DNA from: Aphrocallistes beatrix
Taxonomy: Eukaryota > Porifera > Hexactinellida > Sceptrulophora > Aphrocallistidae
NCBI GenBank assembly: GCA_963281255.1
Contig: OY725488.1
Coordinates: 4,735,925 to 4,799,924, forward strand
Direction of reading: 5' to 3'
Length of the DNA stretch: 64,000 nucleotides
The position numbers and the translations under genes were made by a program. Positions 11,124-20,508 of the stretch are shown here, in pieces. Under the pieces are notes generated by a model. The model saw only the letters and a list, made by a program, of their open reading frames with translations. It did not search any database and was not told where the DNA came from. The first letter of the stretch is position 1, and each line of letters opens with the position of its first letter.

Positions 11124-11289
11124 CAGATGCCTCCGCATTGGGACACTTTGTTCCCTGTTTTTTGTCCCGATTAAGCAGAGTTCCCAATTAACCGATGAAA
11201 TTTACAATTAGCTTATATGTAAGGGAACCATTCCGTTCCTGGATACCTGTCCCAATTAAGCGGATGTCCCGATTAAGCGGAATTGACTG
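11124..11289. mobile_element. pogo/Tigger-type MITE
   Basis: Begins CAGATGCCTCCGCATTGGG after TA and ends CGGAATTGACTG before TA. It contains GTCCCGATTAAGCGGA phrases typical of the pogo MITEs at 61528 and 35933. Confidence 0.65.
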
Positions 11290-12023
11290 TATAAACAAAA
11301 ATCTGAGTGTGTATGTGAAAATATAGAATATCCGAGATGAGGGCATTTTTCCAAGGAGGAAATTTTCCCTCCTCCGTTTTTGAATGAATATGTTATTAGA
11401 ATTTCGGAAAAAAAATTATTTTGGGAGAATTTCTTTACCAATATTTAAATCGAGTATATTCAGAAAAAGCCCTCTTTTTCGGAAATTTCTTATAAGGTCA
11501 CCTATAAGAAATTCCAGATTTTGACTGTTGAAGCGACATTTGGGGACATAGTCTATAATTTAGGAACAAAATTGTCTTTTGAAATATTATCTGGGAATGT
11601 CTCGCTCCATCTGGTCTCATCTTTTAAATAAAAACTGTGGGGTCATTAGATCCATCAGAAATCTCAATTGTTGAGTTTGATCCTACATCATCAAATAATT
11701 CTTATCCTGAATCTGACGAATCAGAGCTAAAGCTAAGGGAATCTTCCTCTGAATCAGAATTTCCTCATCAGATCATTCAGCTTTCTTTTAGAAGCTGGGG
11801 GTAACCAAATAAAAAGTTATATATCTCTATTCCTGAATTAGCTAAATTAAAGCAATAAATAAAGGATTAATATTGAATTATATGTAGGTGAGCTACAATC
11901 TTTGGTCTGTCATGTAACACGTAATGGATATTCCATAAAAATAGATTAGATAAGTTAGTTTCAGATATTTATGTTAGAGGATCTCACTTACTATTCTTAA
12001 TTGTGTCAGTTATATATCAATCC
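11290..12023. other. No clear feature; short acidic reading frame
   Basis: About 11640-11800 on the plus strand reads as an Asp/Glu/Ser-rich peptide (YPESDESELKLRESSSES). This could be an N-terminal transposase acidic tail or chance. The rest is AT-rich and unrecognised. Confidence 0.35.
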
Positions 12024-13112
12024 CTGGCTAACTTAATATACGGTTATATATGTCACCGAGAAGGCCATAAAACGAAGTGGCCAGTTTTAACACAGTCAAA
12101 ATTTAATTAGAACGATAAATCAAAAACGCTTCCTATAGACATTTGAAATGTATCATTACAATATACAAAAATTTTATCAGAGTATCCAATTCCGCTGTCA
12201 AAAATTTGATATGTCATCATGTGATTCCGCAATAGGCTCTTTTTAGAGCGTAAATGTTGCTGTTCTAGCTCAGATTAAACATCGTAATCTGCATATCAAA
12301 AGCTTGATTTTTTGATAGAGCAACAATAGGAAAACCTCCCAGCCAAAAAATCTGAAAGTTTTGGTTGGAATGTCTATGCATTCCTCAGTTGGTATGGAAG
12401 CAAAAAATTGCATGTTTAAGCCATAACTCGAATTGTATAGATCGTAGACACTTAGAAATTATACCATTTAATCCTTAAGTTATTACTTCCTATATAAGAA
12501 TAATATTATTCGCATGTTTATTTTCATTATGTTCTGAGTTATCTCGGATTTTATCACGATCTATAGAGAAGTATTGAGATGTGACAAAACCCTAGATAAC
12601 TCAGAAAATATTGAAATAGCTATGTTAATAGTAGTATCATTCTCATATAGTAAGTAATAGTTTACGGATTAAATGGTATATAGTATCTTCGTGTCTACGA
12701 TCTATACATTTCGAGTTAAGGCTAAACATGCAATTTGGTTTCAATAGCAACTGAGGAATGTATAGACATTCCAATTAAAATTATCAGATTTTTGGCTTGA
12801 GGTCTTCCTATTGTTGCTCAATCAATGAATTAAGCATTATAAATACAGATAACGATGTTTAATATGAGCTGGAACAGCAACATTTTCCGCTCTAAAACGA
12901 GCCTATTAATCACATGATGACATATCAAATTTGTGACAGCGAAATTTGATTCACTGCTATAATGTTTATATATATGGTAGTAATACATTTCAAATGTCTA
13001 TCGGAAGCGTTTTTGATTTATCGGTCTAATTAAATTTGACTGTGTTAAAACTGGCGTCTATGTTATATAGTCTTCTAGGTGACATATATATCCGTATATT
13101 AAGTCTGCTATG
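12024..13112. mobile_element. 1.09-kb long palindrome, family B copy 1
   Basis: The left half (12024 to about 12565) is repeated inverted in the right half, over about 500 bp per arm, with a short spacer near 12560. Tips are cTGGCTAACTTAATATACGG and the inverse of CATAGCAGACTTAATATACGG. Flanks atcaatcc (12016-12023) and ttcaatcc (13113-13120) are an 8-bp duplication with one mismatch. No ORF. It would fold into a kilobase hairpin. The same family is at 57988-59905. Confidence 0.85.
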
Positions 13113-13252
13113 TTCAATCCAACGAATTGCCTGTTCGAGATGTTTGTCCGAATTGTTTGTAGAATTAGCAAGTCGTAGATATACGAAAATTGACATGTAA
13201 CTGTCAAATGATGAGGAAAAAAGTTTTATGTTGTTTTACATCTTCATAGACA

Positions 13253-14192
13253 CAAGCGCGCTTCGCTGCACGGCTGGCGGACACTTAGTGTACACCGGAG
13301 GCGCCCTTCGAGTGACTGGGAACACATTGATTAATAATAAGGAGGATAACATCTATAAATACGTCTGACTTACTGTTAAAATCGATATCGCAGGAAAAAT
13401 CACCAAATTTGTTAATTTTTAAATTATTGATTCGCAATGATGACGTTGTAACAGAGTGATGAGTCATCATTTTTGGACCATTGTTGTATCATTTGTGAGA
13501 TATATTAATATGCACATTCTATTACAATTTCAGCCTTCTATAACATAAAATGGCTGAGTTATTGTCGAAAAACTGAAATTTCTAATTATAAAAATGGTGA
13601 CAATTACTTCATAATTGCATGATCATTGGAATTTTGATCTGAGGTCAGAGCTTAGTGTAGCCATAGCAAAAAGACTCTCACATGCCAAAAATCAGCTTTC
13701 TGTCCTTTTGAAGTTTTACGTTACAGATATACAGTACCCGGACAAAAGTATTCAACCACCGCAGAAACTTCCATACAAATAGTATTAAAGTAGATCTATT
13801 CATAAAGGAATACTTACTCAAACTGTTAGGAATACTCTATTTTTGATTTAAAATTATAAATATCTACCTTTGATACTTGATGCTAATTGTCCCGAATCAC
13901 GGCCATTATATATGATGGCGATTAGCGATATAAAGTGGCAGGGGTGATAATCTTCTGAATAAGAATAAGTATTTATATTGAAAGTTTGCAAAAGTTAGTA
14001 ATTCAGATGAGTAGTTTAAGAATCTGAAATCAAAAATATAATATTTCTTACTGTTTGAGTTCATATTCCTTCATGAAAAGATCCACTTTAATACTATTTG
14101 TATGGTGGTTTTCGTGGCGGTCGAATACTTTTGTCCGGGTAGTGTATATATATATAAACAAATAAACATTAATCGAGTTTTAATAATAAGGA
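13253..14192 (-). mobile_element. Helitron-like copy with mariner MITE in its TA tract
   Basis: The inverted 3' end CAAGCGCGCTTCGC is at 13253. The body has a decayed ATGATGACGTTGTAACAG motif. A mariner-type MITE (13732-14144) lies in the TA tract, then the inverted 5' tip ATTAATCGAGTTTTAATAA ends at 14192, with T next. Confidence 0.85.
13732..14144. mobile_element. Tc1/mariner-type MITE (CCCGGACAAAAG family)
   Basis: Inverted ends CAGTACCCGGACAAAAGTAT and ATACTTTTGTCCGGGTAGTG, both bordered by TA. The arms extend about 70 bp inward. 413 bp, no ORF. Relatives are at 25940-26411, 35548-36366 and 43775-44251. Confidence 0.88.
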
Positions 14193-14258
14193 TAGTAATA
14201 TATATATAGACTAAATACGTATCCTTACTATTAAAACTCGATTAATGTGTATATATAT

Positions 14259-14842
14259 CAAGGTTGAAACCCCTTCAACCAAATACCATTTTAACCGAAT
14301 AATGGTCAGACCAAATAATTTGGTTAACCGAATAATGGTCAAACCGAATAATTTGGTTAACCGAATAATGGTCAGACCAAATAATTTGGTCAACCGAATA
14401 ATTTGGTTAACCAAATAATACTTGATTATATTTTTGCATAAATGTTTATATAAATATTTATACAAAAATATATTCAAGTATAAGTAAGCCAATTATATTT
14501 ATTTGTGTTCGGACCACTTCATGTAAGAACATGCGATTATTGTGTTGGGAAAGCATGCAAATTATTTGTTTGGCCAAATATTCGGTTGACCAAATTATTC
14601 GGTTAACCAAATTATTCGATTGACCAAATTATTTGGTTGACCAAATTATTCGGTTGACCAAATTATTTGGTTGACCAAATTATTCGGTTGACCAAATTAT
14701 TTGGTTGACCAAATTATTCGATTGACCAAATTATTTGGTTCTCAACCGAATACCAAATAATGATATTTGGTTGCAAACCAAATATCAATTATTTGCAAAT
14801 AATATTTGGTTAAACCGAATAATCAATTATTCGGTTTCAACC

Positions 14843-14845
<3 letters not shown>
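14259..14845. mobile_element. hAT-type MITE filled with a palindromic minisatellite
   Basis: Ends CAAGGTTGAAACC and GGTTTCAACCCTG are inverted and flanked by atatatat on both sides (8 bp, but within a TA tract). The whole interior (about 14283-14840) is a run of roughly 17-bp units, ACCAAATTATTCGGTTG and its inverse, which switch orientation and mix CCGAATAATGGTC variants. It can fold in many registers. No coding potential. Confidence 0.75.

Positions 14846-14916
<71 letters not shown>
14846..14916. repeat. (TA)n microsatellite
   Basis: About 70 bp of nearly pure alternating TA inside the Helitron-like copy at 14222-15419. The long IYIYIY-type frames here are artefacts. Confidence 0.95.
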
Positions 14917-14920
<4 letters not shown>

Positions 14921-15419
14921 TGTAACGAATTGATTGAAGAAACTGCCGGGCGTAGAAAGCTGATTTTTGGCATGTGGGAGTCTTTTGGCTATGACTCCAG
15001 TAAGTTCTGAGCTCAGACCAAAATGTCGACTCATCATGGAATTATGACGTCATTGTCACATTTTTAAAAGTTAAGCAACACAGTTATTCGGGCATAACTC
15101 AGCCATTATAGGAGATAGAAGGCTGAAATTTTAATAAAATATGTATACTAACATGCTTCACATATGATACAACTATCATCAAAAAATGATGACTCATCAC
15201 CTTTTTATAGCGTCATCATTACTCATCAAAATTTTAAAAATTGATACTTGTATTTTTGGTGATTTTTAGTGCCATATTGATTAGATCAGTGGGACATACG
15301 TATTTAGAGATGTTATCTCCCTTATAATTAACCAGTGTGACCCCAGGCGACCGAAGGGAGCCTTCGGCAGACACGAAGTCTCCGCCAGCCGCGCAGCGCA
15401 AGCAAGCGAATCGCGCTTG

Positions 15420-15892
15420 TATGTATATAAATGTAACGAATTGATCGAAGAAACTGCCAGGCGCAGAAAGCTGATTTTTGGCATGAGGGAGTTTTTTGGC
15501 TATGGCTCCACTAAGTTCTGACTTCGGACGAAAATATTTACTCATCATGGATTTGTGATGTTATTGTAAACTTTTTTATGATAAATTTCAGGTTTTCGAC
15601 CGTAACTCCATTTTAGGTGATAGAAGGCTGAAATTTTAATAGAATGTGTATATTAAAATACCTCACATATGATGCAACTAGCATCAAAAAATGACTTTGT
15701 AAAAGAAGTCATCATTACGCATCAAAATTTTTAAAATTGACAAATTTGGTGATTTGTCGTACGTTATCGACTGAACAATAGGGCAGATCTATTTGCAGAT
15801 GCCATCTCCCTTTTAATTAATCTAAAAAGACTCCAGGCGCTCAAATTGCGCATCTTGCTGACACTTTGTGTCCGCAAGATCTGCTTGGGTGG
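15420..15892 (+). mobile_element. Helitron-like copy, both tips lost
   Basis: Starts abruptly within TGTAACGAATTGATCGAAG right behind the previous copy. The body is diverged, with the second CRE motif decayed. The hairpin GACACTTTGTGTCCGC is present, but the terminal GCGCGCTTG is replaced by the start of a SINE at 15893. Confidence 0.75.
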
Positions 15893-16062
15893 TGCAGTGG
15901 TTATGGCGTTTGAACACCGTGACTTAGGCCATGGGTTCTAACTTTTCCCTAGTCATTTGCATTTTGCTCTCAATTACTTTGCTTCGGTGATGTAATCTGA
16001 GCCTACACTCTTGCAGAACCTTAGTAGGCTGAAAGCACTAAGGATGTCATCTTGCTAAAGGT
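15893..16062 (+). mobile_element. tRNA-derived SINE, copy 1
   Basis: GCTTGGGTGGTGCAGTGGTT carries an RNA polymerase III A-box (TGGTGCAGTGG). ATGGGTTCTAACTTTTC at about 15935 carries a B-box-like GGTTCTAAC. The 3' unrelated part (CTGAGCCTACACTCTTGCAG, GCTGAAAGCACTAAGGATG) is shared with the copy at 16851. Confidence 0.8.
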
Positions 16063-16094
16063 ATTGAATCAATAGCGTATTTAGCAAACTGTAT

Positions 16095-16224
16095 CTAGCG
16101 TCGTTTTTATAATCTAGGAACGTAACCCCACTATTCTCATTGAACTAACGTCTTTCCGTTCGCGATTTTGCCATACGCGACAATTCTCTGGAACGTAATC
16201 TCCGCGAACGGCGAGGGATACCTG
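16095..16224. mobile_element. Partial pogo-type MITE
   Basis: The right end, GCGAACGGCGAGGGATACCTG followed by TA, is a pogo/Tigger-like tip. The left end is degraded, with ACTGTATCTAGCG the likely trace. No ORF. Confidence 0.45.
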
Positions 16225-16238
16225 TATATGTATTTGTG

Positions 16239-16419
16239 TATACAGAGTGTAACAAAAGTGTTGTCACCTTTGAATACAAGCTCTAATTAATAGTTGAACA
16301 AAATTTGATAATGGGAAAGGAAAAGTGTATTTCGCAAATGGTGTGATGTCACGAAATATAGTAATACGTGATAGCTAACGATAGGCTAAGAGTTTTGTAT
16401 TTGATTACTGTTGGCTCGA
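16239..16419. mobile_element. Single end of a TA-type element
   Basis: CAGAGTGTAACAAAAGTG after TA resembles a mariner tip. No inverted partner was found before the Helitron-like body at 16420. Confidence 0.3.
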
Positions 16420-16762
16420 TTAGAAATTTCATTTTTTCGACTATAACTCAGCCATTTGAGGTGATAGAAAGCTGAAATTTTAATAGAATGTGTATATTAG
16501 TATATCTCAAATATGATACAGCTATCATCAAAAAATGATGACTCATTACTCGATTATGACGTCATCATTCCGCATCAAAAATTTAAAAATTGACAAATTT
16601 GATTATTTTTCTAGTGATATCGATTTTAACAGTAAGACAGACGTATGTAGGGATGCTATCCCCCTTATTATGAATTAATTTGAGTCCAGGCGCCCAAAGG
16701 GCCCCTCAGGCGGACATTAAGTGTCCGCCAGCCGCGCAGCGCAAGCAAACGAAGCGCGCTTG
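16420..16762 (+). mobile_element. Helitron-like copy, 3' two-thirds
   Basis: Begins inside the body (TTAGAAATTTCATTTTTTCG). It retains TTATGACGTCATCATT, the GGCGGACATTAAGTGTCCGC hairpin region and the GAAGCGCGCTTG end before T. Confidence 0.8.
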
Positions 16763-16850
16763 TATCTCTAATTTTGAAATGCTATTTGTCAATAAATGGT
16801 ACCATCAGGTTTGCAATAGGCGACTTCCTATTCACCAATAATACACATTT

Positions 16851-17240
16851 GCTTGGGTGGTGCAGTGGTTAGGGCGTTTGAATACCAAGACTTAGGTCGC
16901 GGGTTCTAACCTCGCTCTAGTCATTTGCATTTTACTCTCAATTGCATTGCTTCGGTAATGTAATCTGAGCCTACACTCTTGCAGAACCTTAATGAGCTGA
17001 AAGCACTAAGGATGTCATCTCGTTTGAAGGTAAAGTTAAGTCAGGTGCTATCTTTCTTGCCTACTGTTAGCCGAGTTTTTCTCTGTAACACTCTCTCATA
17101 TGCATACACACATGTCGCATACATCACAGTCAGCAACTATCAGTAGGTCTAGCACTTCACCCAGATTGTAAACCCCCTGAGAAAATATTAGCATGGATTC
17201 GGGGGTATATAAATCTATAAACTTTTTTAACTTTTTCAAA
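16851..17240 (+). mobile_element. tRNA-derived SINE, copy 2 (longer)
   Basis: A-box TGGTGCAGTGG at about 16858 and B-box GGTTCTAACC at 16902-16911, spaced as in a tRNA gene. The shared body runs to about 17025. A further 200 bp, ending near ATAAATCTATAAAC and T runs, may be the full 3' tail. It is not a functional tRNA gene: the cloverleaf 3' half and acceptor pairing are absent. Confidence 0.8.
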
Positions 17241-17545
17241 GAATATAGTGCGATTATTTCTTGAAATCTAAATATACATTTCCAGACAAAACTATGTTCA
17301 CACTACATTACAGTCTATTAAGTATATTCCATAGTTTATCCTCGTGGAAATGCATTCAAACGTTAAAATATTCAAATATTTTGATTTAAAATTCGCATTC
17401 TACACATTGTATATGAATTATCAAAATAATAAGTTTACTGATTCGATGAATTATTGAGCAATATCACTATGTGCCTTTTTCAACAATCTGTAGATTGATT
17501 AAAGCAAGACACAAGCTGCAGAATGTGGCACATACGGATTATTTT

Positions 17546-17611
17546 TTAGTGTGCTTCCTATATTATTATATTGAATCTATGATCCAATATAATAAATAGT
17601 AGCAGTACTAA
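17546..17611. repeat. Micro-hairpin with GTGCTTCC tip (copy 2)
   Basis: TTAGTGTGCTTCC...ATTATATTG pairs with CAATATAATAA...AGTACTAA around an 11-base loop. Related to 10459-10521. Confidence 0.55.
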
Positions 17612-18109
17612 AATGAGTGCTGGTGTATGGCAGGCCAGCCGGCCTTTAAGTGGTCCGCAGACCAGAGTTTAGAAGATATCGCCCTGAAATCTTTTGTGAA
17701 GCTGCGGACATATATGTAGATGTGTACCTACTCATACGATTTTCAATATATGCTAAATCATCATCATTACAACAAGAAGAGCTAAAAACTTGAGATTGGT
17801 AACACTCGTGAAATAAGAGGTTCTCTAAAACCTATTTCATTCCTAGATCGATCGGACATAGGATCTCAGCAATTTACGGTTAAAGATTTTATCGCGTCAT
17901 CATCGCCTAATTTTAATGATAAATGCCTATTAGAGCTCAAATTTTAATAGTTTGAGATAGACAATTGTTCAATAAAGTGTTTAATATAGACGTCTCAACA
18001 AAATTATCTTAATTAATTTTGCTGACGCCATCATGATCACACAGCCAAAATTTACATCCACGATTTTAGTCCTACAAACTTTCATTGATGTAAGAAAAGC
18101 CCGGGCTAA

Positions 18110-18177
18110 AAGTGTGCTTCCAAATTCCTTGGATGAAATGTATTTTGTCATCATCCAAGGAATGTAGAAGCACACTT
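18110..18177. repeat. Micro-hairpin with GTGCTTCC tip (copy 3), miRNA-precursor-like
   Basis: Arms AAGTGTGCTTCCAAATTCC and GGAATGTAGAAGCACACTT continue into TTGGATGA / TCATCCAA, with a roughly 14-base loop. About 28 bp of stem with few mismatches. The size resembles a pre-miRNA, but the tip-sharing with two other hairpins argues for a tiny repeat family. Confidence 0.6.
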
Positions 18178-18414
18178 CTGGTCTGTCTGTGAGGGGCTTT
18201 TACCTTTGAAATGGGTATTTGAATTAAAATAGTCTAAATCATTAAATTTTGGATAATTTTGCCATTATGAATGATACTGTATTATAAATAACTTTATACT
18301 TGTAACACAAATTGTATCATAATCTCGAAGTATCCAGTTTATTAGATATAGTTTAACTTTATGTTATGGTTTCAATAAAGTATTTACAAATAAATCGAGA
18401 TAACAAATAAAGTG

Positions 18415-18596
18415 AAATATATTAATATACACACTCTATGAAAATTTGATCCTTCTATCGCTTTAAATGGCTGAATTATGACCAAAAACTAAAATTTCTA
18501 ATCATAAAAAGGTAACAGTGACGTCATAATCCATGATGATTCAACATATTCGTCTGAGCTAAGAACCTAGTCGAGCCAAACACAAAAGACTACTAT
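18415..18596 (-). mobile_element. Helitron-like body fragment
   Basis: Inverted body with CCTTCTATCGC and AGTGACGTCATAATCCATGATGA. Both ends are missing. Confidence 0.65.
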
Positions 18597-18915
18597 ATAT
18601 ATAAGCATATATAAGTATATATAAGCAGCCCCCCTTGGTCATCGATTATTTGCGGTTGCAATTAGCGTTATTTAGTAATAACATTACAACTAGTATTTCC
18701 CACAGCCTTCGTAACTATAGCCTTTTCACGGTATTTAACCATGGATTACTTCAAGTCTTATATTCAAAATACAAACTGTATAGCATATCTATATTTTGAT
18801 GAAATTTAATGGAGTGTAATGAATATTAATACAAAGGAGGTGGGAAATTGTGATAGTTCTCTCTCTTACTACAAACTAACATGTATACGAATAGTCCTTC
18901 ATATTAATCATGACC

Positions 18916-19968
18916 CATAGCTGTATATAAGGCCTCAGAGTAACTTGACTAGGGATGCGGGAGAAGATGGTTGAACTAATACATGAGCTGCCTTAAATCA
19001 TTAACAAAGCACAATAAAGCATCGGAATGTATTACCAGCATATATAAATATGGTGTCAAAGTACCCATATCCGTTGTTAAAATTTAGATTAGTCACCATA
19101 TGGTTGCACAATAGGGTATATTTGTGACAAATTTGGTGATTTTCAGAGGTCGTTTGAGGACACTTCTAAGTGTTTTTATCATAAAACTTTTCACATATAA
19201 CTATTATGTGAATGTGTTAATACGAAATTTTTTGGATTTTTTTAATGGAATGTTGCTACATTCCAGTTTTGCTATGGAAACGTGTTTTGGTCAGTTGGGG
19301 TCATATCTTGAAAACCGCTATAGCTAGACATTCAAATGTGATTCCATTTGATAGCAAATATACTACTTCCTATTAAGCGATAATATAATTTCGACGTCTA
19401 AATTCAATGGTTTACGAGATATTCGACAAATTACCAAATGTGACCAATATGATAAATTATCTAATAACTCGTAAACCATTGAATTTAGACAAATAGATTA
19501 TATTATCACTTAATAGGAAATAGTCTATTGGCTATCAAATGGAATTACATCTGAATGTCTAGCTATCGCGGTTTTCAAGATATGACCCCAACTGACCAAA
19601 CACGTTTCCATAGCAACACTGCAATGTAGCAACATACCAATAAAAATTAATTAACCCATTCACATCTTAATTCTATGATAAAAATTTTATAATAAAAACA
19701 CTTAGAAGCCCCTTCAACGACCTCTGAAAATCCAAATTTGTCACAAATATAGCCTATTGCGCGCAACCATATGGTGACTAATCTAAATTTTAACAACGGG
19801 TATGGGTACTTTGACACCATATTTATCTATGCTGGTAATACATTCCTAAGCTCTATTGTGCTTTGTTGATGATTTAAGGCAGCTCATGTATTAGTTCAAC
19901 CATCTTCTACCGCATCCCTAGTCCCAAATCCGCAAGTTACTCTGAGGCCTTATATATACTAGGCTATG
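18916..19968. mobile_element. 1.05-kb long palindrome, family A copy 1
   Basis: The two halves are near-exact inverses around 19442. Tips CATAGCTGTATATAAGGCC and the inverse of CATAGCCTAGTATATATAAGG. Target catgaccc is duplicated at both borders and matches the uninterrupted sequence in the other integrase element near 49674. No ORF of meaning. Confidence 0.88.
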
Positions 19969-19984
19969 CATGACCCAATCTCCC

Positions 19985-20483
19985 GTAGTTATGTTGGATT
20001 TTTTCTTGCCTTGATCATACTTCCCCCGATTGGGTACACTCCTGGTTTTCTTGTGCAATTTCACTCAATTCTTGCCTCTTCTTTACTGTTGTTTCGAGAT
20101 ACTGACTGGCTGACCCTGTAACTTTTGTTGGAGTATACCAGTGCTAATGAGCATATCGATTGGTGATCTCAAACGCCAACATGTGTGGAGATATTTTACT
20201 CGACGCGTTGTCCAGATTATTGCCGTAGAAATTAATCTCTTGCGTGAGGTGCTCGCATACTTTCAGCTGACTTCTTTTTAAGCGCTCTCACCACAATAAA
20301 CTTGCTAAAGCAGTCCTGGTCATCTACAGTTCTAGGCCCATCTAACTCATCTTCTCTAAACTCCTTTATATTACCAGTTCCATGCTCTCCCATATCCTCG
20401 TCTTCTTCGCAGACTTGTTCGGCTGCTTCTTCAGGGTATATGACAATTGGGAGTCCCAATTTACACTTAAATATGAAGGACAA
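19985..20483 (-). pseudogene. Integrase of the TIR transposon, internally deleted
   Basis: Reads GPRTVDDQDCFSKFIVVRALKKKSAESM, a retroviral-type integrase core segment like those in KRBA2/Ginger/Gypsy proteins. It then jumps at about 20249 straight to EINFYGNNLDNASSKISP. The copy at 48880-49672 keeps about 400 bp between these two blocks, so this copy has an internal deletion. The upstream end is cut by the hAT insertion at 20509. The family role is strand transfer of element ends in the nucleus; this copy cannot encode a full domain. Confidence 0.7.
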
Positions 20484-20508
20484 TTAAGAAGATTGATGGG
20501 CTTGGCAT

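Larger units (their letters stand above)
14222..15419 (+). mobile_element. Helitron-like copy with hAT MITE in its TA tract
   Basis: 5' tip at 14222. The TA tract is split by a 587-bp MITE, and about 70 bp of (TA)n continues to 14916. The body starts CTGTAACGAATTGATTG. The family's GGCGACCGAAGGGAGCC, CAGACACGAAGTCT and GCGCGCAGCGC hairpins follow, ending ATCGCGCTTG before T. Confidence 0.88.
17241..18414. other. No gene recognised apart from two hairpins
   Basis: AT-rich DNA with no ORF of recognisable content. The hairpins at 17546 and 18110 are the only structured parts. Confidence 0.5.

Noticed and set aside
14735..15037. Open frames encoding alternating Ile/Tyr
   Set aside because: Translation of the (TA)n microsatellite and MITE minisatellite; no gene.
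16851..16925. Functional tRNA gene
   Set aside because: A and B boxes are present, but the acceptor stem and T-arm 3' side do not complete a cloverleaf, and the same body follows in two copies, so it is a SINE.
18110..18177. Canonical miRNA gene
   Set aside because: The hairpin is miRNA-like, but its tip is shared with two other hairpins with different stems, and no small-RNA evidence is available.
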